Source: Rotaria macrura
Lineage: Eukaryota; Rotifera; Eurotatoria; Philodinida; Philodinidae
NCBI GenBank assembly: GCA_900239685.1
Contig: OENT01000281.1
Span: 1-64,000 of the forward strand
Length of the DNA stretch: 64,000 bases
Reading direction: 5' to 3'
Made by a program: the position numbers and the translations under genes
In this document: positions 1 to 11,661 of the stretch, one piece after another
Numbering within the stretch: the first letter of the stretch is position 1
How the letters are laid out: each line of letters starts with the position of its first letter
The notes under the pieces: model-generated
Seen by the model: the letters and a program-made list of their open reading frames with translations, nothing else
The model's database searches: none
What the model was told of the DNA's origin: nothing

Positions 1-502
1 TGTCGTCAGGTTTGCTTGAAAGAGCTCACGAAAAGTTGGTGGTTTAAACGTGCTGAAGAATGAAATTGACCATGGAACCGCTATCGGGCAAATGGGCAGC
101 AATCAAGGTATAAGTTAATATACATGTAATTAATTTGAACTCAGAAGAAGTTGAGAGAGTATTTTATAACATCTTCCTCCACGGGAATAAAAGGCCACTC
201 TATATTAGAAGATCATCCACACGAAAATGTCACATGGAATAATAGAAGGTTATACAATTCTCAGAAGATGTTTTCAGGAGTTCGACGAGTTTTTGAGGAT
301 TTAGGACTTAAAAACCTGATTATCAATAAAAAGTCACGGTTTCTACGTGGAATTCCGTATTCCTAGTAATAAAGCTGGTTTTATGGCAGTAGACAGAAAA
401 AACACCCGTTTTGATGCCAAAAAGTGACTTGAAAAACACTTTTTAAAGTAACACCGAGCTAAGGAGTAGTCCGCAATAAGAACCTAGGAGCATCGTTCTG
501 GT
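1..502. other. Intergenic, no gene recognised
   Basis: There is no intact reading frame with coding character. Short peptide-like stretches appear in several frames around 150-390 but are broken by stops and match no family I recognise. They could be remnants of a decayed gene. It ends at the left target-site copy of the hAT-type element that follows. Confidence 0.4.
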
Positions 503-873
503 TAGGAATGCAACGGTAATGGGGAATAACCGGTTGACGGTGATTCCGATAACAGGGAATACCGGCTTATTCAAGGGATGTAATGGGAAAAAAACCGGTC
601 GTTGCCGTATTCTCCCTACCACCTTTTAACGACCTTTTCTGGCTTATTTTTGTTTATAACGATGGGATTATACGAATACTGGCTAGTATCAGTGTATGCC
701 GGATAGAACTATTTACTGGTATGAAACAGTGATATGTAATTCATTTCCATCGTTACAAATGTTGCCTATACCGGTTGATTCTGGCTAATACTGACTAAAA
801 CCGGCCAATACTTACTAATACCGGCTTATAACGGTTACCAATTGTAGCGGTTATCATTACCGTTGCATCCCTA
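503..873. mobile_element. hAT-type MITE with CCGGTTAATA-like motif interior
   Basis: The ends are an inverted repeat of about 19 bp: TAGGAATGCAACGGTAATG on the left and its near-complement on the right (TAGGGATGCAACGGTAATG when read inward). An 8-bp direct repeat flanks it, at 495-502 and 874-881, matching at 6 of 8 positions. The 8-bp duplication and the TAGGG start (hAT consensus YARNG) point to the hAT superfamily. The interior has no coding capacity. It consists of degenerate copies of a motif like ACCGGYTAATAC in both orientations, so the element can fold back on itself. It is non-autonomous, and I see no transposase in the window. Confidence 0.75.
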
Positions 874-1320
874 GTTCCCGTCGTCTGAAAGGCCATGGAA
901 AACGGTATGAAGCGGCTATGAAACGACATAAAACGGCATTCATTTTCACCCTATCTGCAGTGATCCGTCAACTCGCTTTACAACCGTTTTTGCGAAACAC
1001 GACCTAAAAAGAGTTTTGAAGCTTTTATGGAAAAAGCATTGCACCCACCAACCAGCCTCCTTTCCCACAGACTATTACAGACAGGGTTCAAGGATGACAC
1101 AGACCAATAAAGACAGTGTTCCAAGTTGTCACCGACGGTAACAGACAGGGTTACACAGCATCAAAGACAGCCTCTAGAGACCATCATGAACCATTTCAGA
1201 CGTCTACAAATAGGCTATCACAGGTTATATATCACCAGGATCTCATTAAAACAAAGATGAAGTCTTCTCTTGTGAAAAGGTTATGAAGTATACTACATAA
1301 TGAGCACGAAATACTCACAA
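874..1320. repeat. Degenerate CAGACAGGGTT-type motif patch in non-coding DNA
   Basis: Between about 1070 and 1210 the sequence repeats variants of ACAGACAGGGTT and AAAGACAG at irregular spacing. This is a degenerate short-motif array with no clear ends. The rest shows no gene. Confidence 0.3.
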
Positions 1321-2127
1321 GACCAGGCAGAAATGACAAGTTTTAGCGAGCTTAGTAAAAATTGGTTTATCGTGTTCCTAATTTTAATCCGACAGGGATT
1401 GCGCTAACAGAAATTTTTACTAGAGAACAACCATCGCTTTTAATGCTATTCTATTGGTTTTCCGAGTTGATGGAGAACGGTGCCGTTTTATAACGTTTTA
1501 TACTTTTTTTACTCCATTTCAGGCCATTTTCTTCCACCTGGGAAGCCACCTTTGAAAGAGCGATATGAATTTTCGTCATAAAAACCCGTGGCCTCTATTT
1601 ATTAAACGTCCTCAGGGCTTACAATATGGATCAAGGTCTAGTAGATGCCCATTTTAAGAAGATAGGTTCAAAACATGACTTTTGGGCATTGATATTGATG
1701 AGTTCATTCCTTTCTTTTTCNCACGAGACCAGGCAGAAATGACAAGTTTTAGCGAGCTTAGTAAAAATTGGTTTATCTTGTTCCAAATTTTAATCCGACA
1801 GGGATGGCGCTAACAGAAGTTTTTACTAGAAAACAACCATCGCTTTTAATGCTATTCCATTGGTTTTCCGAGTTGATGGAAAACGGTGCCGTTTTTTAAC
1901 GTTTTATACATTTTTTTACTCAATTTCAGGCCGTTTTCTTCCACCTGGGAAGCCAACTTTGAAAGAGCGATATGAATTTTCGTCATAGAAACCCGTGGCC
2001 TCTATTTATTAAACGTCCTCAGGGCTTACAATGTGGATCAAAGTCTAGTAGATGCCCATTTTAAGAAGATAGGTTCAAAACATGACTTTTGGGCATTGAT
2101 ATTGATGAGTTCATTCCTTTCTTTTTC
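1321..2127. repeat. Two-copy direct tandem duplication (about 400 bp unit) joined at an N
   Basis: The unit at 1321-1720 recurs at 1727-2127 with only scattered substitutions and single-base indels. A single N at 1721 lies exactly at the junction. The unit has no open frame of note. The copies could be a true tandem duplication, or two haplotypes of one locus placed end to end by the assembler. Confidence 0.85.
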
Positions 2128-4454
2128 ACATTACCTGAAACATATTTGCTAGATGTTCGCATAGGCTACTCAGTAATGTACTCTGAGAAAAAAAAATCAA
2201 AGCTGAGTGAAGGGTTCAATGACCTTTCTCTGCCAAAAGTTCCCTAAACCAATCAAGCAGCGCCACACAAAGAGATGGATATTCGACTGATCAGATCACA
2301 TGATTACTCATATTACGCAGGCTAATACTCAATTGAGAAAGTTATTTTATCTGTGGTTCCCTGAAACCATTCTCGAGGAAAGAATTAAGCACACATCAAG
2401 GGTACCTCAAAATAGTTTCTAGTGGATCTGACGAAGAGATCTGCTCAATATTGGAGGATCCTCTAAAGAAACTCAGGGACTCTTGGGATTCCCTGTGAAA
2501 TCTTGTGGCATCTTAGCAAGGTTTCCAGTGGCTTTTAGATTGATCGCTAAGAGATGTCAAAGAGGGCTGTGTGGGATCTCCGGGAGGTCCTGGTGAATCC
2601 TAGGGAGGTTCCAAGTGCACCCGAAGACGACCCGGGCCCTATCTATGGAAAATATATACGGGATCTTGCAAAGTTTATATTGAAATGCGTTACAGATCGA
2701 CTCCAGATCCCGCAAGGGAACGTTGAAAGGCCCAAATGTCAAACCCCATTGACTCCAAGACCATCCACCAGAGACGCTCCAGAGCTCTGATACAGCCCTT
2801 CTTGGCGCCCATAGCTGCTCCATCAACTACTCCAGAGATCTCACTATTATTCCCCTACAAACCTGTAAAACATTTCCTAGACACCTCCCATATATCCTGC
2901 ACGGGTGGCACATTTTCTTTAATTTTTATTCACGTAACTACAACAAAGTAAGTGATATAGTTACGTACGTAAGAGTAAAGTAAAATGAAAGTACCATTGC
3001 TTATCCTCTAGATACTTATTTCTCATAAACTAGAGAGTAGCCTATAATCCACTGATGGCTTTGTGTGGATCCCTTTCGGATCTCATAGAGGTTCCATAGA
3101 AACATAATTAAGATCCCACAGGACGTCCATTATCTCTAATAGAGGCCTCGCTAACATCGAAAATATATATCTCTGAGATCCATTAGGTACTTAGCTGAGG
3201 TACTCTGAATACTTCCTTTTGATACAGTGGAACCAACGTAAAATTGCTCGACAGAAGCTAAAGTGTCAATCTTAGCCGAATCAAATCGATACTCATGCCC
3301 AACAATACCAATACCTGAATACTATATTGGGATTGTGACATGCCTATTGATCACTTTTTATCTTGCAAATTATGAGGTATTCGGGTCTTGGAATGAGTCA
3401 TCGATATGAGAAAGTAGTCTTTTATAGGACCAATAGATTCATATTTTGACATTGAAAACAGTTTTGAAATCGTATATGTACATCTCTGATCACAATAATA
3501 AGATAAAACTCTAAGAAACCGCAAAGAAAAATGACGACAATAGAAAAAGACCGTATAGTACCTATTCTTGTGGTGGAAAATTGAATCAGCATACCCAACC
3601 CGATTTTATCGGTTTATATACCAAAAGATGCAGATTTTCAAGGGCTATCTTTTTATGCTAGAAGATTTCTGGGGAACAATTATCTTGATGTCATTATACA
3701 TGAAAAATACAGAAATTTTCATAAAAAAATAGTCATTTTTTGTGCATTCCAAGTGAGAAATAACACTTTAACAACATCATTTATATTGGAAGTTACTGCT
3801 CTATGGTAGTGTATCTGATAGCTCTAATCAAATGCGTCATTTTGAAGTAAAAATATTACTTCTCAAAAGTAAAATACGCTGTCAGAAAATGTTGAAAAGT
3901 ATGCACTGCATTTTACCTAAATTTATCCAATCATATCTGAGGGTGTGTTCAAAGATGAATTCATAACTCTTGATAAGAACGTTGGGAAGCGCTAATAGTT
4001 TGGGTTTAACCATAAGTTTGTACGGGCTTTCGAATGGTATGCCTTATTCCGAAATCTAATTTTTTTCGTATGCATGCTCGATCGACGGTCTCGTGGACCC
4101 TCTCTTAAAATGTTATTGGTTTCACTGCATTAATTTGCATTCGAAAATTTTTGATAAAAGTTTTAAATGATAGGTCCTTAAGAGACTTTAGAAGCGTTAC
4201 TTACCTTGATTGAAGACTCAGGAAAGTCTCAAAACGCTAGTGTTTAACATGTGTGCTGTTCTTACACATATCGTTTTCGGTTTGCCAAAGTCTAAAAATC
4301 TGATTTTTCAGTCTTCGGACTGAAAATTCCCGTTTTCGTGACAAAAGAGAGTTTGGAGAGAATTGTTTAATGTTTTACTAGAATTTTATTTGTTCCCAGG
4401 GTATCTTCTGGTGTTGTTTTAGGCTTGTTTGAAAAAGAACTAAAAGCTGGATTC
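2128..4454. other. Intergenic, repeat-like, no gene recognised
   Basis: From about 2340 to 3200 the DNA is unusually rich in GGATCT/GATCC/GGTTCC-like words on both strands. This looks like another decayed short-motif element, but I could not find its ends. The open frames there are by-products of that composition: opposite strands are open at the same place. From 3200 to 4450 the DNA is AT-rich with no recognised feature. Confidence 0.35.
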
Positions 4455-4824
4455 AAAGTTCGGAGACTTTACTTAGTAATTGTGAGTATTTAGCGCTGTT
4501 GGGGAAACGGCCAGATGAGTTTTCGGGACCTTAGCGGAAACGGTCAGATCTGAGCCGTGTTCTCTCCGGATGAGGAAATTGTTTTTTCCGTTATCGGTAT
4601 CCGGTCCCGAAACGGTCGGATCTGGACCGTATGTGGTGCGGGCTTGGAAACGGTGTTTTCCGACGACGGATCCCGTATAGGAAACGGGAACCGTATCCAT
4701 GGATACGCTCTGGTGCCCGGAATTACCTGGAAGTAAGCCAGAAACGATTTGGGAAACCCGCTTCCGGAATTCGTCGGAATAACAAGGGATCCGGCCGGTT
4801 CCAGCCGTACGTCTCGGACCTGGG
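4455..4824. mobile_element. Possible fold-back element with ACCCAGGTC-type end
   Basis: The stretch is GC-richer than its surroundings and is built from variants of GGAAACGG, TCGGATCTGGACC and CCGTAT in both orientations. Its right end, read inward, begins TACCCAGGTCCGAGAC. The first ten bases match the left end of the element at 25088, and CCGAGAC recurs there after a short insertion. The left end is degenerate, near GTTCGGAGAC around 4458, so the boundary is uncertain. No target-site duplication was found. ORFs on both strands reflect the motif array and not a gene. Confidence 0.4.
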
Positions 4825-7800
4825 TATGATCAAATTTTCATCATGTTTTGTCACTTCATAAGATACTGTGAATTTCAATCCCTCGCAAAACGACAAGATT
4901 TAGTTAATTAGAATAAGTATGAGAAAGATTTCTTGAATAGGAGGGGGAGAAATCATAGAACAAACTATAATCTTCATAGAAGACAGTTACTCTAGCCATA
5001 CGATCTATTACCCGATTATGTACTGAAATATCTGAAGGAATTAGTTTTATTTCCCCGCATATTCATAATCCATCCTGATCAGTTCATGATGATCATATAT
5101 TGACGAGTGATATAGTTCTATCTAGCGATTCTGCTGCTACTGATTTATCATCAATTATTGTAAAATCTCTCGATTTTGAGAAAGTCACACAGACGTCGTC
5201 CATTGAATCAGAGATAGAAGTATCAATGGATGAAAATCAAACTTTAATTCTCTCGGCGCTTTGCACAATTAGAGGATTGCGTACTTTAAAACAAGAAACA
5301 AAGTCGAACAAAATTAGAAAAATTTATACTATGTGATGCTCTACCTGCTTTATATATTTTTCTCGTGCATAATTTTCTTCTGCTATACAAACTGGATCAC
5401 TAATATCAGATGATGCTTTGCTTATCTCAAATATGTGGAGTTTTCTTTCTGTTTTAATTCTATTTAACAGTTATCGGGTGTTCGAAGTGATTAGATGTTT
5501 GATATCGGCTCTGACAACTATTGGCACTGCTCTCATTTACGATCATAATTGTTGAGAACTTTTTTGTACTTACGTGAGTTAATGCGAAAACTGTTTATGG
5601 ACGCATCTAAAATAATTGACTAATTTCAGAATACTTGATAACATGAGTCTCATTGGGGATCGAGAATTCCCTTCCCTCCCTTGGTGAACAAATCTTATAT
5701 CATATTCCACCTGATCGAATCATATCCGAGCAGCCGGCAAAATAAGATCGAATTCTGGGAGGCTGACCAACAAGCTGATGAACAATATTTTCTTAATTAG
5801 ATGGTAATTAGTACTTGTTGATGTTACTAGGGATCAGTGGAAAGCTCGAGTCGAAATCCGTCAAATTCCTACAGTAGGGTCCAAAAGTCATTTCTACACA
5901 CTAATTCCCTTGAAATTTCGTAAATTTGATAAAGAAAACTTCAAAAATTCCATCGCATATGATTATCGGAATGATTGTGCTCGGTGGTTTCTAAGATTAA
6001 CCTATCAAACAGATCTTGGTTTCTTCCGCATTGCAATGTATCGAATTCGAATACTGTCTATGATATCAAGTCTGAATCATGAGCACTATATCAGATACAG
6101 ATATCTATTCTGAATAAATAGCGAATCTTCGAATATCGAATTTCAGATGTTGAACAACTCTCCAATCTAACACCGGAATGCCTTGAATAAGATCTGGATT
6201 CAGTACATGTCTTATTCCTTATGCCATCAAGCCTCTGTGCGCTCAGCATGGCATATCTAACACAATGCATGTGAATTCAGCTAAATCTGGTAAGCAGTTG
6301 TGCTCTGTTGAATCGCGCAAGTAGGTGAGAAATGACAGACTGCAGTGAAGTCTTCTTGCTTAAGTGATAGTGATTTTTAGAATGACTTTAGCGTGGATTA
6401 TATCGTTCAGCAATTCAGCATGAATGTGGTCATCTTTCGTAAAGAAATATCTCTTATTCTAAGTTATTCGAAACAACTGTAAAGAAAAACTCACATTTTG
6501 AAATGATAACAGAAGGAAAAAATTTAGATGAAGTAGAGGAAGTGTTCTGTGCTCATGAAGTTCTTTCTGATTTTTCTTATGAAAAATGAATGAAAATGAG
6601 TCAGTTACGTATCATATAGGTCACAGTTACCACTGCTAGTGTATAGCATATCTCTCTTCTCTTTCAGAGAGGGATCATCTGAAGAAAATTTATTCGAAAA
6701 AGGCAACAATTACAAGAAAGGAAACATGACGCAAAACCGTCACACAGTGAAAATTGATTTTATACGATATAATCATCCCGCTTACGTTGTTATGTTGACA
6801 TTCTAGATCAACCACAGCGATAATAATGAATGTCTTACACTAGACTAGAACTTGGTATGAATAAGGCAGTGTTCAGTAGTGCCCTAACAGTACTTGAATC
6901 ACAGCTGGGAAACCTGTACATGTCTATATTTAATAGTGGTCAACCAATAACTTGGAGTTTTCCCTAATACATGTCGAAGCATCAGATTATATCGATCTCT
7001 AGTTATCCTCCGTGTCGTAAAATATGACTCCTATTTTCCAGAACTCTCTCATGATGATAACTTTATAACTGAACAATCCACAGGTCGATCATTTTTGACC
7101 CATCGGAAACAGACTATTTTCCGACCAGTTCTAGTCTATCTGCGGACGGATCATGCCGAAAAACTCATGAATATGAAAGCAATATTTGTGGCAATCTTTT
7201 CTGAATCAGAACTCGAGAATTCCGTCAGAACACAAGTGAAAAAACAGAGTGAACAGATAATGAAGTTCCGGAAATGACACAGAATCGATCATGTCCTGTC
7301 AGGATTTGCGAAGATTATTGTTGCTTCAAAAATTAACAGCACGTCGAAGTAACGTTCAGAAGCATCTCTTCATGGGAAAGAAAATTAGCGCTAATATAAA
7401 ATATATTCGAGAATCCCCAGAACAATATAATTTTTATAACGGCGATAACTTGAAATACCCTTTTTGTGAAATCCTTCAATTTTAGGATTTTTATAAAATC
7501 GATAGAAGATCAAATGCTACAACTTTTCATGAGAAAAAAGGCCAAATTTTTAGCTTTCCTAGATACTGTAATCAGTAATTTGAGACAAATTAAAACTCAA
7601 AATTGATCTGACGGGTCTTCGTTGTTAAACTTGCCATTTTTTAACAAAAATTGTTTTTCAAAAAATTAGAAGTGTTTTCATGAATATTTATTTATTCTCA
7701 GTAAATCATTTTCTACATTCCAAAATTTAGAAAAACTTAATTTTGGTATCCCGTAAGCTTTACTGATACTGGGTTGAAGATTCTGCTGAGTCTCGAAACC

Positions 7801-7946
7801 GCTTAACATGTATGGTGCTATTTTATACAGTCACTTACGACGAAAAAAGACTGTTCTAAATGCCTTCTTCTGAAGAATTGAAAAGCATTATGTAGCTCTT
7901 GAGGGTGGGGAGATAGAATTGGGTCAATAGAAATTTCGCCAAGGGA
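4825..7946. other. Intergenic, possible decayed coding remnants
   Basis: No intact gene. Stretches near 5100-5335 (+), 5790-5900 (+) and 7060-7400 (+) have coding-like composition, but they are short, change frame and contain stops. The 78-residue frame at 5100-5336 is acidic and serine-rich and resembles no family I know. They may come from an old gene or a plain DNA transposon; I cannot assign one. Confidence 0.3.
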
Positions 7947-9388
7947 AATTGAGCAATATTATCGATTCTTCGAACTTGTCGAAATTCTTTAGGAATCACG
8001 ACAATAAAAATCCTCGCTCAATATTTAATTGTCCGAACTCCATAGGAATTCAGATAATCGAACTAACACGTAGAAAAAGAAGTCAATTCAATTTGAATTA
8101 TTCTGATGCTTATTTTACATAGGGGTGCAACAAATCCAAGGCCTTGGGATTTGGTGCAAATAGATTTGGATTTGTTCTTGACTGAGATTTGGATTTGGAT
8201 TTCGGTTTGGGCTTGGTCTTAAATTGTCCAAATCTGATGCGACTTTTTGATATAAAGTCTTAGAAGGGAGAGAAGAGTATTAATTCTTAGAGGCTGATAT
8301 AAAATTGTTTAGATTTGGTATAGATTTAGGTTTGGATTTGGATTTGTATCTTAGATTTGGATTTGGGATTTGATCTGTATAATTATGGGTAGGATTTGTG
8401 TTTGGGATTTGGATTTGGGATTGAGATTTGGTTTCAATGTAGCACGAGTTCAAAATTTGACTGATGTTAGATCGGAAACAAATCCCAAGTCCAAATCCAA
8501 ATCTAAGACCGAAACCCAAATCCAAGTCCAAGTCCAAACTCCGAATTCCAAACGTATCACCAATCCCGAATCCCAAATCTAAGCTGAACAAAGTTATATA
8601 AACAATCCTGTGATCCAAATATAGACGAAATCCACAGCTAGGAACTCAGTTCTAACTATACCCCAAATCCAGAAACCAAAACCAAATCCAAGTCCAAACC
8701 TCAGAGATTTGGTAACAAATCCCAAATCCATTAAAGATTTGTTGCACCCCTAATTTTACACATAGCTAGTGGGCGACTATTATTTATAACACATGCATAA
8801 TTCTTTTATCTTCTTTTAGGCTATTCAAACTTGATCCAGGTCATATTATCGTCCAATGCATTCAACTATTTCTTTCCAGACGTAATCGAGGGATGACCTT
8901 ATTTTCTCTCTGCTTTTCATTATTTCACAACGATCAAAATATATTTCCCTCGTTTTCCTCTTTCCTTTATATTCGTTTTGATGTTTTCTATCTTTCAGTC
9001 CAATATCTGATGACTATTTACACATAGATATATAAGTCAACGTTGTTTATTTAATATGTTTAGACGATTGTATATCTTTATCTCACTAATGTACATGAAG
9101 AGAAAATACTTAATCTTATCATTTATTTGCTAGTCAGGGTGCGAGTTTGGATATGGGGGGGGGGAGACATGTATTTATAACTTTATGGAAGACCCACGCT
9201 CTCTAGTTATTATTAATGTTGTCTGAAATCTTATGTAATATAATTTGAACAAGAAAATAACCATTTATAATTACTATTATGCAAATTCTATCAAATATTG
9301 GACAATTAAATATTCAGCGGAAATTTTTATTGTCGTAATTACTAAGCAATTTCGACAGTTTTAGAAAATCTATAATATTGCCCCAATT
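7947..9388. mobile_element. Old element bounded by inverted repeats of about 91 bp, carrying a nested MITE
   Basis: The segment 7947-8037 and the reverse complement of 9298-9388 align over about 91 bp at roughly 80% identity, counted by eye. Both share the cores GGACAATTAAATATT, TTTTTATTGTCGT, AATTTCGACA and ATAATATTGC. Two arms facing each other about 1.3 kb apart fit an old non-autonomous DNA transposon with long terminal inverted repeats. The hAT-type MITE at 8120-8752 sits inside it and so inserted later. No target-site duplication or transposase was recognised, so the superfamily is unknown. The outer ends are estimated from where similarity stops. Confidence 0.55.
8120..8752. mobile_element. 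hAT-type MITE with GGATTT/AAATCC hexamer interior
   Basis: It starts TAGGGGTGCAACAAATC and ends with the inverted copy. A perfect 8-bp target-site duplication, ATTTTACA, lies at 8112-8119 and 8753-8760. Both features are diagnostic of hAT transposition. The left part of the interior is an irregular array of GGATTT/TTGGGATTT and the right part its complement AAATCC, so the whole element can form a long imperfect hairpin. Apparent ORFs on both strands, rich in D/L/G/F or K/S/P/N, are translations of this array. The perfect duplication suggests a fairly recent insertion. Confidence 0.88.
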
Positions 9389-10499
9389 ACAAAAATCCTT
9401 AAGGTTTTTAATGACTTTGAGAGTATTTTATTCGAAGCTGCTGATGAACTCCTTCCTAAAACGTTAGAAAACCTTGAGAAGGATGTCTAATTAGTCATTT
9501 GGAGAGTATTCATTTAGATGGTTGGTATACTTTAAGCTCTGTTATTGATCCAGCGGTCGCATCTGGTGCCGGATTGAAGTATGCAGAGGTCAATAATAGA
9601 AGATGATCCGATCTGGTTTTGTGAAAGCAACGAAAACTGTTTTACCCGTGGTCAGAAATGACGGATTATGTTCGTTGATAATTGCCAGTTGCTGGCATTA
9701 GCAAGAAGTGAACAGAAACTGATTTCGACATATATATACAGATGATAAAGAAGTATAGATGTACAGCAGGTACAACTGTGTTGGAAACGGGTTAAAGACG
9801 GCAAAATCATTCTAAGTATTTATGTACACCCTCATGCTCTTCCCATTTAACTGACGATTAAGGACAATTTTCTGTTGTGGCACATGATATTATACTAAAA
9901 AGAATAGGTATAGTTTAATGTTCAATAGGGAGACAAAAATTCTTTCAATATGGTTTCATTTCCTAATAAAAGAGGGAAAAAATACTCACTTTTACGAAGA
10001 AATGACGAACATAATAGATCTAAAGAAAGATCACTTTCATTTGATGAACATCTTTGCTTCTTAATAATATAGACATTTGATTTGAGATGAGCAACTCGAA
10101 ATATCACATACGTTGTGAAACATTTCTAATGGAAGTCTAACACGAATTGCAAATGGGTAGCTTATGTCTATTAACACAGTATCTACTGATGCTTTGCCTT
10201 GGTAATTAAGCACCTCAAAGTTCCCTAACTAAAGACGGATAAAAAAACAAAAGAAGCAAGGTTATCATTGAATCAATCTTTTATTAGAAAATTGTTCTTG
10301 TTCAAAAGAAAACGAGATAAAAGCATATATTGGTACATAACCGACAACCACAGATATCAGAAACAGAATCCCAACTGTTTGATAACTATGACGTGAGAAA
10401 TTAAACAAAATGCATTTTTCTTTTGCAAATTACTCCGAATGTACTTAGTGTTTTTTAAACTGCAAAACACAGTAGTTTACAACAACCGTTAGTGATTCA
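9389..10499. other. Intergenic, no gene recognised
   Basis: A frame near 9500-9590 (+) reads like a short coding piece but breaks quickly; a transposase remnant is possible and unproven. Nothing else recognised. Confidence 0.3.
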
Positions 10500-10863
10500 C
10501 CTAGGTAAACGAATCCAACACTGAATCCTATCGGGTCTTGCAAAATCCGACGAATCGACAAAATTTGATTAGATCTCAGGTTGAGGAACTATACTAACGG
10601 ATCGGACAGAAAATTCACATTTTATTACTTGGACACGATTTAGTATCGGGAGCCAACACTGTAGGTCGGTCAAAACCTTCCGAGAGGTAGCATGGGATCC
10701 GAAATTAAGATATGATCGAGGATCACAATACTTGGGATTCGAACATCGATCTACAAACCGGATTTCTATAGAAATTCATCAGTTTTGAAGAAATTCACAT
10801 AAAATTGGATCGAGCTGCTGTCGTGAATCTGTTCGGATCCTATGTCAGAATGGTTCTCCTGGG
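10500..10863. mobile_element. Possible fold-back element, ATCCGA/GGATC-rich interior
   Basis: The left end reads CCTAGGTAAACGAATCC. The right end, read inward, is CCCAGGAGAACCATTC. The two are similar but not identical, and both resemble the ACCCAGGTCGAAC ends found at 11002 and 25088. The interior is rich in GAATCC, ATCCGAC and GGATC words, unlike the flanking AT-rich DNA. No target-site duplication is visible, so this is a tentative call. Confidence 0.3.
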
Positions 10864-11001
10864 TGGATGCTTTACTTCTATTTGTGGTACTTAACGTTAG
10901 AAACACTTGTGTTGTCTTTGTTTTCCCGATTGCCCTTGACTGATTTTTATTGATGTTCGCACTCTTAATACGAACAACTGTCTCTATAAGATATTAATCA
11001 A

Positions 11002-11265
11002 CCCAGGTCGAACAAGCACAGCCGTAAACGACCGTATACGGAGAAATACGACAAAATATATGGCCCAGTATTACGATCGTATATCTCCGTGTCGTATATG
11101 GGGAAATACGACGATATACGGAGAGAAAAACGATCTTTTATTGTCCTCGTATTCAACATCCGTAAACGGTTTCCATTTTCCACCGTATACCTCCGTATAC
11201 GATCGTGTGGGGAGCGTATACGGTCGTTTACAGCCGTATGCGAAGTCCGTAATCGTCGACCTGGG
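11002..11265. mobile_element. Fold-back element, CCCAGGTCGA ends, CGTATACGG interior
   Basis: The termini are CCCAGGTCGA and its exact inverted copy. Inside them both arms carry GTAAACGACCGTATACG in inverted orientation, and the centre is made of further CGTATACGG/AAATACGAC variants. The outer 15 bp including the flanking A (ACCCAGGTCGAACAA) recur at 25087, where the interior is different. No clear target-site duplication is seen; AA flanks both sides and could be a 2-bp one. Non-coding; the short ORFs on both strands come from the palindromic array. Confidence 0.6.
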
Positions 11266-11661
11266 AATGGATGTCGACTAGATTTGATTCATGTATTTGC
11301 TATTAAAGTGATCAACAATTGATTCGTCTGTCAGATTATAACTCTAAATTTGAGACTACCGATTCTATTAATAAGTGCATGCAAAGTTGATGAATAGTTG
11401 ATGCATATTTTACTTTTTTTGAGTGCTTCGTACTTCGCGCTCATGAGGAAATTACGTCATAGAGTTTATGAGTGCATACTCATCTTAACTTTCAATTTCC
11501 TGTAAATTCAGTATTCAAGAAATAATTCCTCATTTATATTATTTCCATTCAAGACGTTTTTTTACCATTTATTATCACTACATTTATTATCAAGAAAATA
11601 GTAAGCAACAGTCTAAACCAACAAAGTAAAGCTTCGGCAAACAAAAAGAAGTGCATCGTCT

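Noticed and set aside
2554-2951. Overlapping ORFs on both strands
   Set aside because: They overlap antisense in a motif-rich non-coding stretch and show no family features; treated as composition artefacts.
8280-8618. ORFs of 112 and 70 codons on opposite strands
   Set aside because: They are translations of the GGATTT/AAATCC array inside the hAT-type MITE; both strands are open because of the repeat period.
1-11600. Possible subtelomeric region, given the element density
   Set aside because: No telomeric repeat array or telomere-associated element was seen; repeat density alone is not enough.
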